From positions 1-36,083 of IMG/VR virus record IMGVR_UViG_3300050011_000138: a stretch of DNA of 36,083 nucleotides. One strand, written 5' to 3'. The position numbers were made by a program, and so were the translations under genes. This stretch comes from a virus. The notes beneath the pieces were generated by a model. It did not search any database, had not been told where the DNA came from, and saw nothing but the letters and a program-made list of their open reading frames with translations. Shown here piece by piece: positions 15,641 through 22,992 of the stretch (positions are counted from its first letter, which is position 1; every line of letters begins with the position of its first letter).

Positions 15641-16331
15641 TCCAATTATAGATTGTCGAACGGTGGACGCTGTATTTTTCAGCAAATTCGGCAACAGTTC
15701 CTTCCCACGTTAACCAGACTTTGTACAATCCGCTGTAGTGTAAACAAAAGCGCCGATGACCGCCGTACACGCCCTTAGTGACCTGTTTGAATTCCGTGCC
15801 GCAATCGGGACAGGTGAAATCTCTAAGCTTTGAGTTTTCCACCTTGTTGACGGCTGTGGAGAGTTTGCTCATCTCGTTACGACGGTCGTCATTCCAACTT
15901 GCCGCTATTTTTGCGCGTTGAGCAGCAGACTTGGGTTTACCCTTGAACAATAGGCTGGTGGTCTCTCTCTGCCGTTTAGTTGAAACCCTTCCCAGCGCCT
16001 TTATGCGTAATTTTTCACGTATCTCCTGTGTCGCTGGCACGCCATCCCCGCCCAATGTCATGTTGTAGCCATTGGGCGAAAGGGTTTCGATGGCTAAAAT
16101 CCACAACCGTTCAAGTTGGTTGAGTTCCTCGGTTGTGGTTGCTTCCGCTAATTGCTGGACGTGAAAATTCTCGGAACCGTGCTTACGAATGGCGCGGTAC
16201 AGGTACTCTTGATGGCGCTTCGGTTGCTTTGCGTTTTTCAGGTGTTCGCGCCATCTTCCTCGAATAGTCTTTTCGGTTTTACCGATGTACATCTTTCCGT
16301 CAATCAAGTTGGTTACCAAATAGACAAACAT
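15624..16331 (-). CDS. GIY-YIG homing endonuclease
   Basis: The 235-residue protein starts MFVYLVTNLIDGKMYIGKTEK, the GIY-YIG signature (VYLVT...YIGKT), with the conserved Arg (RWREH) and a Glu in LNQLERLWI, and the GYNMTLGGDG segment typical of phage members. Residues about 100-150 contain NUMOD-type repeats (GRVSTKRQ, GKPKSAAQRAKIAAS). A zinc finger (CPDCGTEFK...RFCLHH-like) and a C-terminal helix-turn-helix (VAEFAEKYSVHRSTIYNWKG) would recognise the target. It lies free-standing on the reverse strand between the fibre remnant and the capsid genes and is probably an intact mobile gene. Confidence 0.9.
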   Translation of the reverse strand: MFVYLVTNLIDGKMYIGKTEKTIRGRWREHLKNAKQPKRHQEYLYRAIRKHGSENFHVQQLAEATTTEELNQLERLWILAIETLSPNGYNMTLGGDGVPATQEIREKLRIKALGRVSTKRQRETTSLLFKGKPKSAAQRAKIAASWNDDRRNEMSKLSTAVNKVENSKLRDFTCPDCGTEFKQVTKGVYGGHRRFCLHYSGLYKVWLTWEGTVAEFAEKYSVHRSTIYNWKGVTF

Positions 16332-16506
16332 AAAAACCCCACACTACTTAATACGGTCAAATCTACAAAATCGCTAGTTAGTGAAAATTTTTGATACGTA
16401 TGCCTTAGATGAGAGTTGTTCAACCTATAGTCCATCGCCCCCAAAAGGCCGGATTGGGAAGGATAATCATACTCTCGTACCAAAAGTACAAACTGGAGAA
16501 ACCAAA

Positions 16507-17085
16507 ATGAGTGTGAAATTACACTATCTGGGTCAGAACGATTCCGTTAACTGCACCCCAGCATTGTTCCTCACTGGCGATCCGGGAACTGACCAACAGA
16601 CGTTAGCTGCTGGCGGGTATGTGGGCGGTGTGATTGTAGCCATCACTGGCGCAAGCACCAACGCAGCGTATCCAATCCAGTCGGCGAACCAACCTGCTTT
16701 CGGACTCATCGGTAACATCGTTCCGTGCGATACAGACGGCGGCAGCGGTGGAGCTTATGGTGCTGGAAACGGTGCAGTGCCCTTCGCAACACTACTCAAT
16801 AACGGCGGCGAATTCGCTGGCGCTATTGGGCCTTCCGGTTCCAAGAAAGCCCCCGTTGTCCGTGCCATGTGGCAAGGCATGGTGGGTAACTCGGACGGAA
16901 AGTGCTACGACTCAGGAGCGACATTCGTCCTTGGCGGATATCTCTACTGCGGTTCAACCACATTCACGAACGTCGGACAGTACACCTCGGCAGCACGCAG
17001 CAATGCGACAGCGATCAAGGTTGGTATCTGCACCCACGTCCCAACCGCGACCGAAGCTTGGCTCGGCGTAGCGTCACTACTGTAA
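16507..17085 (+). CDS. Probable capsid decoration or head protein
   Basis: I chose ATG 16507 (192 residues), 8 bases after GGAG at 16495-16498; the frame extends upstream to 16381 but that part looks untranslated. The protein is Gly/Ala-rich, beta-type and without membrane helices: MSVKLHYLGQNDSVNCTPALF, VGGVIVAITGASTNAAYPI, a Gly-rich turn GGSGGAYGAGNGAVPF, and a C-terminus VGICTHVPTATEAWLGVASLL. It lies 17 bases upstream of the major capsid gene. Small beta proteins in that position often decorate the capsid (lambda gpD-like). I infer this from position and composition only. Confidence 0.55.
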   Translation: MSVKLHYLGQNDSVNCTPALFLTGDPGTDQQTLAAGGYVGGVIVAITGASTNAAYPIQSANQPAFGLIGNIVPCDTDGGSGGAYGAGNGAVPFATLLNNGGEFAGAIGPSGSKKAPVVRAMWQGMVGNSDGKCYDSGATFVLGGYLYCGSTTFTNVGQYTSAARSNATAIKVGICTHVPTATEAWLGVASLL

Positions 17086-17102
17086 AGGAGAAATAGAACA
17101 TT

Positions 17103-18062
17103 ATGGCAAACCTTTCTCGTACACAACAGCAGACGGCTATGCTTGGACAGTTGCTCAAGACTGCGGGTGGTCGTCAGAAATTAGCGGCTTCGTTGGGACC
17201 GTCCCTCCGTCGTCGTCGTGACTATATGAGCATTGCTCGCAAGGCTCTTATGGTTGAAACTCTTCCCGATGGCGCTCTGCCCATCTACGATAAGGAATTC
17301 GATGTAAGCGCGATGACTGTGGGCTCGACCCCCGGCTCGTCCTTCGTTGAAGCCTTTGTGGTAGGTGAAGAAGGCGGCGACATCGTGCGCGTTACCAAGC
17401 CAAAGCGTGTCACGGTTCCGACGTTTGAAATCGTGTCCAACCCGATGATTCCGATCACACAGATCAAGGAACGTCGTTTCGATCTCGTTGCTCGCTCACT
17501 CAACCTCGCAAAGGCTGAAGTAGGCGCGGCAGAAGATGGTTACGTGTTCAACCTGTTTGACGGCGTTGCCGCAGGCGCGGTAGGCCACGCACCAAACGAT
17601 CCGGTTTACAACCCCGACATCGCCATCAACGCTCCCATCGACATCAACTCGTTGGCAGACGGCTTTGGTCAGGTTGCACGCCACGATCTTTCCGTTGCGT
17701 TCATCTTCTTCAATCCCCGTGATTACACGGATTTGTTGAAGTGGACTCAGCAAAACATCGACCGCGAAACACAGCGCAAGCTGTTGAAAACGGGCGTGAT
17801 GGGCTACCTCTGGGGCGCAACGCTTCTCCAGTCTCGTAAAGTCGGCTACGGCTGCATTTACATTCTGGCGGACGCCGAGTTCTTGGGTGTCATCCCCGAA
17901 CGTATTCCGTTGACCGTGATGTCTGCCGACCGTCCTGACCTCCGTCAAATCGGTTTCAGCATCTTCGAGAACTTGGGCTTCTTGGTGTTCAACCCATCAG
18001 GTGTCCAGCGTCTCACCGTCAATGGCCGCTTCAACGCGACCTCCAACTTCGGCGAGAACTAA
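17103..18062 (+). CDS. Major capsid protein, HK97 fold (probable)
   Basis: The 319-residue protein has a helical, basic N-terminus (1-45; QTAMLGQLLKTAGGRQKLAASL) as a possible delta domain, then PDGALPIYDKEFDVSA, VTKPKRVTVPTFEIVSNPMIP, a spine helix region (RFDLVARSLNLAKAEVGAAED), and ATLLQSRKVGYGCIYILADAEFLGVIPER with a C-terminal beta segment. This order fits short HK97-type capsid proteins of large phages. AAAGGAG at 17083-17089 precedes ATG 17103. It follows the likely decoration gene and ends before a strong terminator, as expected for the most abundant virion protein. The KLAAS near residue 28 could be the protease site. Confidence 0.75.
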   Translation: MANLSRTQQQTAMLGQLLKTAGGRQKLAASLGPSLRRRRDYMSIARKALMVETLPDGALPIYDKEFDVSAMTVGSTPGSSFVEAFVVGEEGGDIVRVTKPKRVTVPTFEIVSNPMIPITQIKERRFDLVARSLNLAKAEVGAAEDGYVFNLFDGVAAGAVGHAPNDPVYNPDIAINAPIDINSLADGFGQVARHDLSVAFIFFNPRDYTDLLKWTQQNIDRETQRKLLKTGVMGYLWGATLLQSRKVGYGCIYILADAEFLGVIPERIPLTVMSADRPDLRQIGFSIFENLGFLVFNPSGVQRLTVNGRFNATSNFGEN

Positions 18063-18088
18063 CCTTCTCGTTGTCGTGGTTCAACTTA

Positions 18089-18121
18089 GGGCTCGGAGCA
18101 ATCCGAGCCCTTTTTCTTTTT
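18089..18121 (+). terminator. Strong intrinsic terminator after the capsid gene
   Basis: GGGCTCGG (18089-18096) pairs perfectly with CCGAGCCC (18103-18110) over a 6-base loop and is followed by TTTTTCTTTTT. It is the clearest terminator in the window and separates the capsid operon from the next unit. Confidence 0.88.
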
Positions 18122-18125
18122 CCCC

Positions 18126-18151
18126 AATACCCTTTTCTTGGGTATTAGATA
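18126..18151 (+). promoter_or_regulatory. Hairpin and possible promoter after the capsid terminator
   Basis: AATACCC (18126-18132) pairs with GGGTATT (18140-18146). The right arm overlaps TTGGGTATTAGAT, similar to TTGGGTATAAT at 32095-32105. It lies just before the next gene (AGGGGT, ATG 18165), so it may be a promoter -10 region; no good -35 box is seen. Confidence 0.35.
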
Positions 18152-18164
18152 GCTAGGGGTAAAA

Positions 18165-18644
18165 ATGCAGAAAAGCTACGTCGCGAAGTCCCCCATCAAT
18201 TTTGTGCAGTTTAGTTTTCGTGTCAATACGGGGGATATTCTCGTTCACGACACGACGAATCAACGCCTTACCGTGTACCGCAACGGGCAGATCGTCAAGA
18301 CCCTGAAGCAGTCTTCGCTGGGCATGAGTGCCCTTATCAAAGATCGCTCCGCTGAAGAAGTTGTTACCAAGCCAGTGCCACAACCTATCGACCCTGTAGA
18401 AACCCAGCGGATACTGAAGCTCTCGCTGCCGAAACTCAAACCCGACCTATCAAAAACCCCATCAACGCCGCAAAAACCGACTAAGGAAGAGCTTCAACAG
18501 AAGCGTAAGAAAGCTCAACCGACCGAGGTCAGCACGGATAACCCAGTGTTCCGCGAACGAATGGGTCTCAAAGATGGTGAGGACCTCGAAGACCCAACGG
18601 TACGTAAACGTCTCGGCCTCGGTCTAAAGCCTAAAGCCTTGTAA
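18165..18644 (+). CDS. Unknown protein after the capsid gene
   Basis: This 159-residue protein has a beta-rich N-terminus (VQFSFRVNTGDILVHDTTNQRL, TVYRNGQIVKTLK) and a Pro/Lys-rich linker, and ends in a short module with FRERMGLKDGEDLEDPTVRKRLGL, where the GL.DGED..D..VRKRLGL arrangement may be an internal repeat. AGGGGT at 18153-18158 supports ATG 18165. It is probably a head or joining protein given the neighbours, but no family is recognised. It ends on a TAATG overlap with an HNH gene. Confidence 0.6.
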   Translation: MQKSYVAKSPINFVQFSFRVNTGDILVHDTTNQRLTVYRNGQIVKTLKQSSLGMSALIKDRSAEEVVTKPVPQPIDPVETQRILKLSLPKLKPDLSKTPSTPQKPTKEELQQKRKKAQPTEVSTDNPVFRERMGLKDGEDLEDPTVRKRLGLGLKPKAL

Positions 18645-18982
18645 TGCCCCGCACGCCAAGGAAAACTCAGTGGTGGAAAACCATTCGCAAGTGCGAAGGT
18701 CGTTGTTGGTACTGCGGCTATGCGCCTGCCGAGCTTTGTGACCTCACCGTAGACCACGCAAAGCCCGTCAGCCGAGGTGGGCCGAACGCCGAATGGAACC
18801 TCCTGCCCGCATGTGAATACTGCAACCGATTGAAGGATAACATGACGGTTTCCGAGTTTCGGAAGCTTGTCAAATTGCAGGTTGTCCGCAACCTCATATC
18901 GTTGGGCTATATCGGGGACGGTCTAAGTCGTTTGAAAATAGTATTTTACGGAGAGGGGTACGATTCCGTATTGGGCTTCTGA
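18644..18982 (+). CDS. HNH endonuclease
   Basis: The 112-residue protein has the complete HNH core (PF01844): CWYCG, then LTVDHAKPVSRGGPNAEWNL with the DH pair and the N, then ACEYCNRLKDN. The basic N-terminus (PRTPRKTQWWKTIRK) would contact DNA. It overlaps the previous stop by one base and sits in the structural operon, probably a free-standing homing gene. The core is intact, so activity is likely. Confidence 0.85.
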   Translation: MPRTPRKTQWWKTIRKCEGRCWYCGYAPAELCDLTVDHAKPVSRGGPNAEWNLLPACEYCNRLKDNMTVSEFRKLVKLQVVRNLISLGYIGDGLSRLKIVFYGEGYDSVLGF

Positions 18983-19017
18983 CTTTCAGTTTCTTCAGAT
19001 GAGGGCTTCTGTCTAAA

Positions 19018-20043
19018 ATGAGCATCTTTGTCACCATTCCCCTATCCAAACTGTACCAAAAATTTGGGGTAAAGACTGCGATTTCGTTGCCCGATCTCGT
19101 CCGTCAGACGAACGCCTTCTCGAAAAAATATCGTCCCGGGTGTACGCCGTCGCTGCTCGACTCGAATCCCAAAGCCTTGTTCCTCCACTACAATGTCAAA
19201 TGTAATAAGGAAGACTCCGATCCATCGGGGCACGATGTGCGGGTGCAGTTCGACACGACAAAGGTACAGGAGTCGAGCCAAGCAAAAGACCTCGACGTGC
19301 AGATTAACTGCTCCTGCCCTGCGTTCTTGTATTGGGGTGCCCAGTGGAACCTCCATCAGCGAGATGGGCTGCTAGGGACGCCCAGACCGCAGCTACAGGC
19401 CCCCTCAGAGCAGCTTGACCTCCGTGGGAACTTCGTCATCTGCAAACACCTTCACGCGGTGTTCGAGCGCATCTTACCGAGCGTCCAGCACAACATCGTG
19501 AAGATACTGCGTGAGCGGGTGGTTCAAGAGAATAAGGACGAACTCGATCAGACGCCAGAACGTCTCCAAGAGAAACAGGAGGAGATGAAGAAAAAGAAAG
19601 AACTGGAGAAGATCAGGAAAGTCAAAGACAAAGAGGTTCAAGACAAGTTGTACGAAGCACTGCGTGAACAGGAGGAAGCCCGCCTGATGCACGAAGAAGA
19701 ACTGGAAGATCAAGTGGAGCCCGTGGTGGAACGCGATAAACCAGCGACCGCCCCCGCCGAGGAAGAACCGAAGCCGAAACCCGCTCCTGCACCAGCACCA
19801 AAGCCCGCCCCTAAAGGAGAAGAAGAGGCTATTCAGAACCTTTATCAGGGCGAGCAGGAGAGTATTGAAGAGAAGCACCGTAAGGGCGAGCCGGACGTGC
19901 ACAAGGGTTTACCATACGAGGAAACAGAGGCAAAGCCAGTGAAGGAAAAGAAGTCACCAGAATACATGGAAAAACTTCGAAAGGTCTGGAAGTACGTTAA
20001 GGACCGTGCAAAAGAATTAGCTGTGAGCGAAGAGGGCAAATAA
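19018..20043 (+). CDS. SWIM zinc-finger protein with long charged tail
   Basis: Residues 1-150 form a folded domain with Cys98, Cys100 (INCSCPAF), Cys142 and His144 (VICKHLHAVF), the CxCxnCxH arrangement of SWIM fingers. Residues 155-235 are a Lys/Glu coiled coil (EEMKKKKELEKIRKVKDKE), followed by an Ala/Pro/Lys linker (PAPAPAPKPAPK) and a helical C-terminus (SPEYMEKLRKVWKYVKDRAKEL). SWIM fingers bind DNA or proteins. The start is ATG 19018 with no close Shine-Dalgarno site. It lies between the HNH gene and a tail gene; the long coiled coil and linker suggest a packaged or assembly protein. Confidence 0.65.
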   Translation: MSIFVTIPLSKLYQKFGVKTAISLPDLVRQTNAFSKKYRPGCTPSLLDSNPKALFLHYNVKCNKEDSDPSGHDVRVQFDTTKVQESSQAKDLDVQINCSCPAFLYWGAQWNLHQRDGLLGTPRPQLQAPSEQLDLRGNFVICKHLHAVFERILPSVQHNIVKILRERVVQENKDELDQTPERLQEKQEEMKKKKELEKIRKVKDKEVQDKLYEALREQEEARLMHEEELEDQVEPVVERDKPATAPAEEEPKPKPAPAPAPKPAPKGEEEAIQNLYQGEQESIEEKHRKGEPDVHKGLPYEETEAKPVKEKKSPEYMEKLRKVWKYVKDRAKELAVSEEGK

Positions 20044-20047
20044 CCAC

Positions 20048-20761
20048 GTGCAAATAGTTCAGGCACTCACGAACGGGCCGTACCCGAATAGAATTCAGCT
20101 TGTAGTGAACTCGCCGTACTTTGGCCCGTTCATGCAGATTGGACCTCTTGGTGCATTCAATCCCGCTCGCGACCTGAGCATCTACGTGGACGGGTCACTT
20201 CAGACCGTGCAATCGTGGGCGTTCGACGGAACCAACAACCGCTACCTGATATATCTGGTTCAAGCCATAGACCCTCAGGGCTTCGTTCAAGTCGTTCATC
20301 ACGTGCCCAACCCGCCTTTTGTAGCATTTTTATCGGGGTCGCCAGTCAGCGCCCTATTTGTACCCGGATTTGCACTGGTTGCCACCTACATTCCCACTGG
20401 TGACGTTGTAAGCCCGTTCATGTCGCTGGTCGCCGATCCTAACATTGTTAATGACATCGCTGGCTCACCAGTACCTAACTCCGTATTTTTGTTGTGGTTG
20501 ACTGAGGGTGTACCACAAGTCGTCATAACGGATACAAATGGACTTAATACGATGCTCTTAGGACCGAGTGGCGTATACATTTTGGATATAGTGTTTGGAC
20601 CCGGATGGGGTCAGCAGTGGGGGGTGAGTTGGGGCAGCGGATTGGCTTTAGGCACCATCACCCTGACGATGAATGGCTATCCTGCGACCGCTACAAACGC
20701 CGATTTGGGTCTCCCGATTGCTGGTCTCGCCCCCGTTACCGCGACCATCACTGTAGTCTAA
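20048..20761 (+). CDS. Unknown beta-rich protein, probable tail or baseplate component
   Basis: The 237-residue protein starts with GTG at 20048, 4 bases after the previous stop. It is rich in beta strands and glycine (RDLSIYVDGSLQTVQSWAFDG, GTITLTMNGYPATATNADLG) and lacks membrane helices or known motifs. Its composition and its place immediately before the fibre gene suggest a fibre partner, adaptor or baseplate component. The first half resembles the beta domains inserted in the sheath only in general character. Confidence 0.55.
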   Translation: MQIVQALTNGPYPNRIQLVVNSPYFGPFMQIGPLGAFNPARDLSIYVDGSLQTVQSWAFDGTNNRYLIYLVQAIDPQGFVQVVHHVPNPPFVAFLSGSPVSALFVPGFALVATYIPTGDVVSPFMSLVADPNIVNDIAGSPVPNSVFLLWLTEGVPQVVITDTNGLNTMLLGPSGVYILDIVFGPGWGQQWGVSWGSGLALGTITLTMNGYPATATNADLGLPIAGLAPVTATITVV

Positions 20762-20800
20762 ACGAGGACTAACGAATTCTTACTTGAGGACGGTTAAACC

Positions 20801-22651
20801 ATGAGCATCCACTTCGGCCCCAAAATTCCGCAGTTATTCGTTAGCGCAGCCCTCGGTGACGGCTATTACACCGCAGGCGAAGCGTTGCTGCGCGGGCTTC
20901 AGGCACTCGTTGAGTCGAACGTTATCAGCGTCGGGTTGAACACACCGCCCGTGTCCCCCGCCAACGGAGACTCCTACATCATTGGAAGCAGTCCTACGGG
21001 TGTGTGGTCGGCTCAAGCTAACAATCTCGCCTACTGGTCAACCGACAATCCAGCGGTTCCAAGCGGTGAATGGGAATACTACACACCGAAAAATGGTTGG
21101 GCTGTGGGCAGCGGAAACGCGCTTTACATTTTTAATAACGGAGCTTGGGCTACTACGACTTTGGCTTCGTTGTCCGATGTGTCCCTTCCCTCAGGCCCTT
21201 CGTCTCCCGTCACCACGCAATTAGCTACGGCAGCAACTTACGCCGTACTGGGAACCACGGTCACGAACTCGGATGGTGCGGGCACGGTCATCAGCGGTGG
21301 AAATGTCGGAGGCACAACCATCACCGCAGGCACCCCGCCATGGACTTTGACACCGCCTACGACAGTTATCTCGCCTGTCGCATCTCAAGCCTTGACGGAC
21401 CTCAACACGGCAATCACTCATTACGAAGGTTTGACCTTCATCCAGACACTCACTACAGCAGACATGGGCACCCAGCATTCAGCGGGTGCTCCGACTGGCA
21501 CCTACTATGCGGGCAATTATAAGAGTGGATCGAGCCTTGCAATCAGCACACCAATCATTCTTGATGCACAGGGCAGTCCGAACGCTGTGTTCGTATTCTA
21601 CGCGACCGCTTCGACAATCACTCAGGCTATTGCTGGAACGATCACACTAGCCAATGGTGCTCAAGCTGCTAACGTAGTTTGGGTCGTTGGAAGCTCATGG
21701 ACAACGATTGGTCCGGGTGCTGTTACTGTGGGTAACATTCTCGCTGTCTCGTCGATTACATTGGGCGGTGGGTCGTTGGCAGGCCGGGCACTAGCCAACG
21801 CCGCCGTTACCATGAATACTGCTACCACCATCACCGCCCCACCATCAGGAATACCGACTGGGGCTGTCCTTACTTTCAACGGAACTGAATTCGTTGCTAC
21901 GGTTCCGAGTTCAGGTTTTGCAAACCCCATGACCACCGTTGGGGATATGATCTACGAGGGCTTGACTGGTTCCCCAGCCGTGCTCGGCCCCGAGCGACTA
22001 CCAATCGGTACTTCTGGTCAAGTATTGACGGTGGTTGCAGGTGTACCCGCGTGGGAAACGGCGGCAGGTGGTGGGTCAAAGTTCCAGACAGCAGGACTGG
22101 GTTGGTTTCTTGGCGGTCAGGACTATAGCACAGTTGGGACTGGAGCGGGCGGAAGCATTCACACTAACAATGTCGTGAATGTAATCCAAGTCATTCTCGA
22201 AGTTGAGTTTGTCATATCCCACGTCACGGCTACCACGGTCACAGGTTCGGGTGCTGGCGGTTGGATGACGTGTGCTCTCTACTCAGCGGATGGAAATACG
22301 AAACTGATTGACGCGGGAGCAAATTTTCTCGACACGTCAAATCACAGCCAATGGACTAAACAGGTTGCGGTTGGGCCTGTCACTCTCCCTTCGGGAATTT
22401 ACTGGTTCGCGTGGGGGAGTTACGATGCCTCAAACGGCGGTTCCGTGTTCAGCCATCAGGATTCCACTTCGATGGCGAACCTCCTGAATCAATGGTCGTT
22501 TCCGTACTCGTCTCCAGTCCCACCCGTCCGATTTGGTTCAGCCGCAAATGCAATCACAGGCGGTGGGGTTATGCCCACCACTCTGGGCACGATTACGCCA
22601 TTCTCGTTCGGGGGAGAGCCAGTCGTGCCTGTTGTAATGTTTAGCGTTTAA
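20801..22651 (+). CDS. Tail fibre with DUF2793-like and DUF3494 domains
   Basis: The 616-residue protein starts at ATG 20801 after GAGGACGG. Domains in order: a DUF2793-like module at about 20-115 (PPVSPANGDSYIIGSSPTGVW, W..YTPKNGWAVG, NNGAW), a DUF3494 ice-binding-like domain at about 137-345 with LDAQGSPNAVFVFYA and NGAQAANVVWVVGSSW, a linker (NPMTTVGDMIYEG...LPIGTSGQVLTVV) common in phage fibres, and a C-terminal beta domain (MTCALYSADGNTKLIDAG, LPSGIYWFAWGSY) like the receptor-binding ends of fibres. It probably trimerises and contacts the host; DUF3494 is a beta-helix also found in bacterial adhesins. The DUF3494 part is close to that of the sheath, including 17 identical bases. Confidence 0.8.
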   Translation: MSIHFGPKIPQLFVSAALGDGYYTAGEALLRGLQALVESNVISVGLNTPPVSPANGDSYIIGSSPTGVWSAQANNLAYWSTDNPAVPSGEWEYYTPKNGWAVGSGNALYIFNNGAWATTTLASLSDVSLPSGPSSPVTTQLATAATYAVLGTTVTNSDGAGTVISGGNVGGTTITAGTPPWTLTPPTTVISPVASQALTDLNTAITHYEGLTFIQTLTTADMGTQHSAGAPTGTYYAGNYKSGSSLAISTPIILDAQGSPNAVFVFYATASTITQAIAGTITLANGAQAANVVWVVGSSWTTIGPGAVTVGNILAVSSITLGGGSLAGRALANAAVTMNTATTITAPPSGIPTGAVLTFNGTEFVATVPSSGFANPMTTVGDMIYEGLTGSPAVLGPERLPIGTSGQVLTVVAGVPAWETAAGGGSKFQTAGLGWFLGGQDYSTVGTGAGGSIHTNNVVNVIQVILEVEFVISHVTATTVTGSGAGGWMTCALYSADGNTKLIDAGANFLDTSNHSQWTKQVAVGPVTLPSGIYWFAWGSYDASNGGSVFSHQDSTSMANLLNQWSFPYSSPVPPVRFGSAANAITGGGVMPTTLGTITPFSFGGEPVVPVVMFSV

Positions 22652-22707
22652 GGAAGGTCGTCATGAGACAGCGTACCTTCGCAAGTATAACGAAACTCAA
22701 CTACAGT

Positions 22708-22749
22708 CCCCCTTTGCAGGGGGTATTCCTCCCTTCGGAGCTTAAAATG
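22708..22749 (+). promoter_or_regulatory. Hairpin and ribosome binding site before the 22747 gene
   Basis: CCCCC (22708-22712) pairs with GGGGG (22719-22723). GGAG (22737-22740) lies 6 bases before ATG 22747. The layout matches the internal leader of the scaffold-like gene at 11082-11137. Confidence 0.45.
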
Positions 22750-22980
22750 GCAAAGAAAATCGCAGCAGCAGACGCAACGGCAATGAATTCGCTCTACAAG
22801 GGTGAACTCGGTCGCCTCGGCCTCAAAGTCGCACAGAAGGACGCGAAGGACTCCCCAGCGGGGCAATCTCACGATCCTCAGGCTTTCGAGGACCACGAAG
22901 ACTACATGAAGACCCTTGAGTCAGTCTTGAAGGAAGACGAAAAGACTGGCGGCGACCCTAACGACGAGATCACCGACTAA
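22747..22980 (+). CDS. Small acidic protein, possible head component
   Basis: I chose ATG 22747 (77 residues, MAKKIAAADATAMNSLYKG) because of its own GGAG and the leader hairpin. An in-frame ATG at 22663 with AAGGAAGG would add 28 residues that look like translated leader. The protein is Lys/Ala-rich at the N-terminus and acidic at the end (EDEKTGGDPNDEITD). The GL...KVAQKDAKDSPAGQSHDP segment resembles linkers in other modular proteins here. It precedes the 2109-residue gene by 12 bases; role unknown. Confidence 0.6.
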   Translation: MAKKIAAADATAMNSLYKGELGRLGLKVAQKDAKDSPAGQSHDPQAFEDHEDYMKTLESVLKEDEKTGGDPNDEITD

Positions 22981-22992
22981 GAGAGGGAAAGA

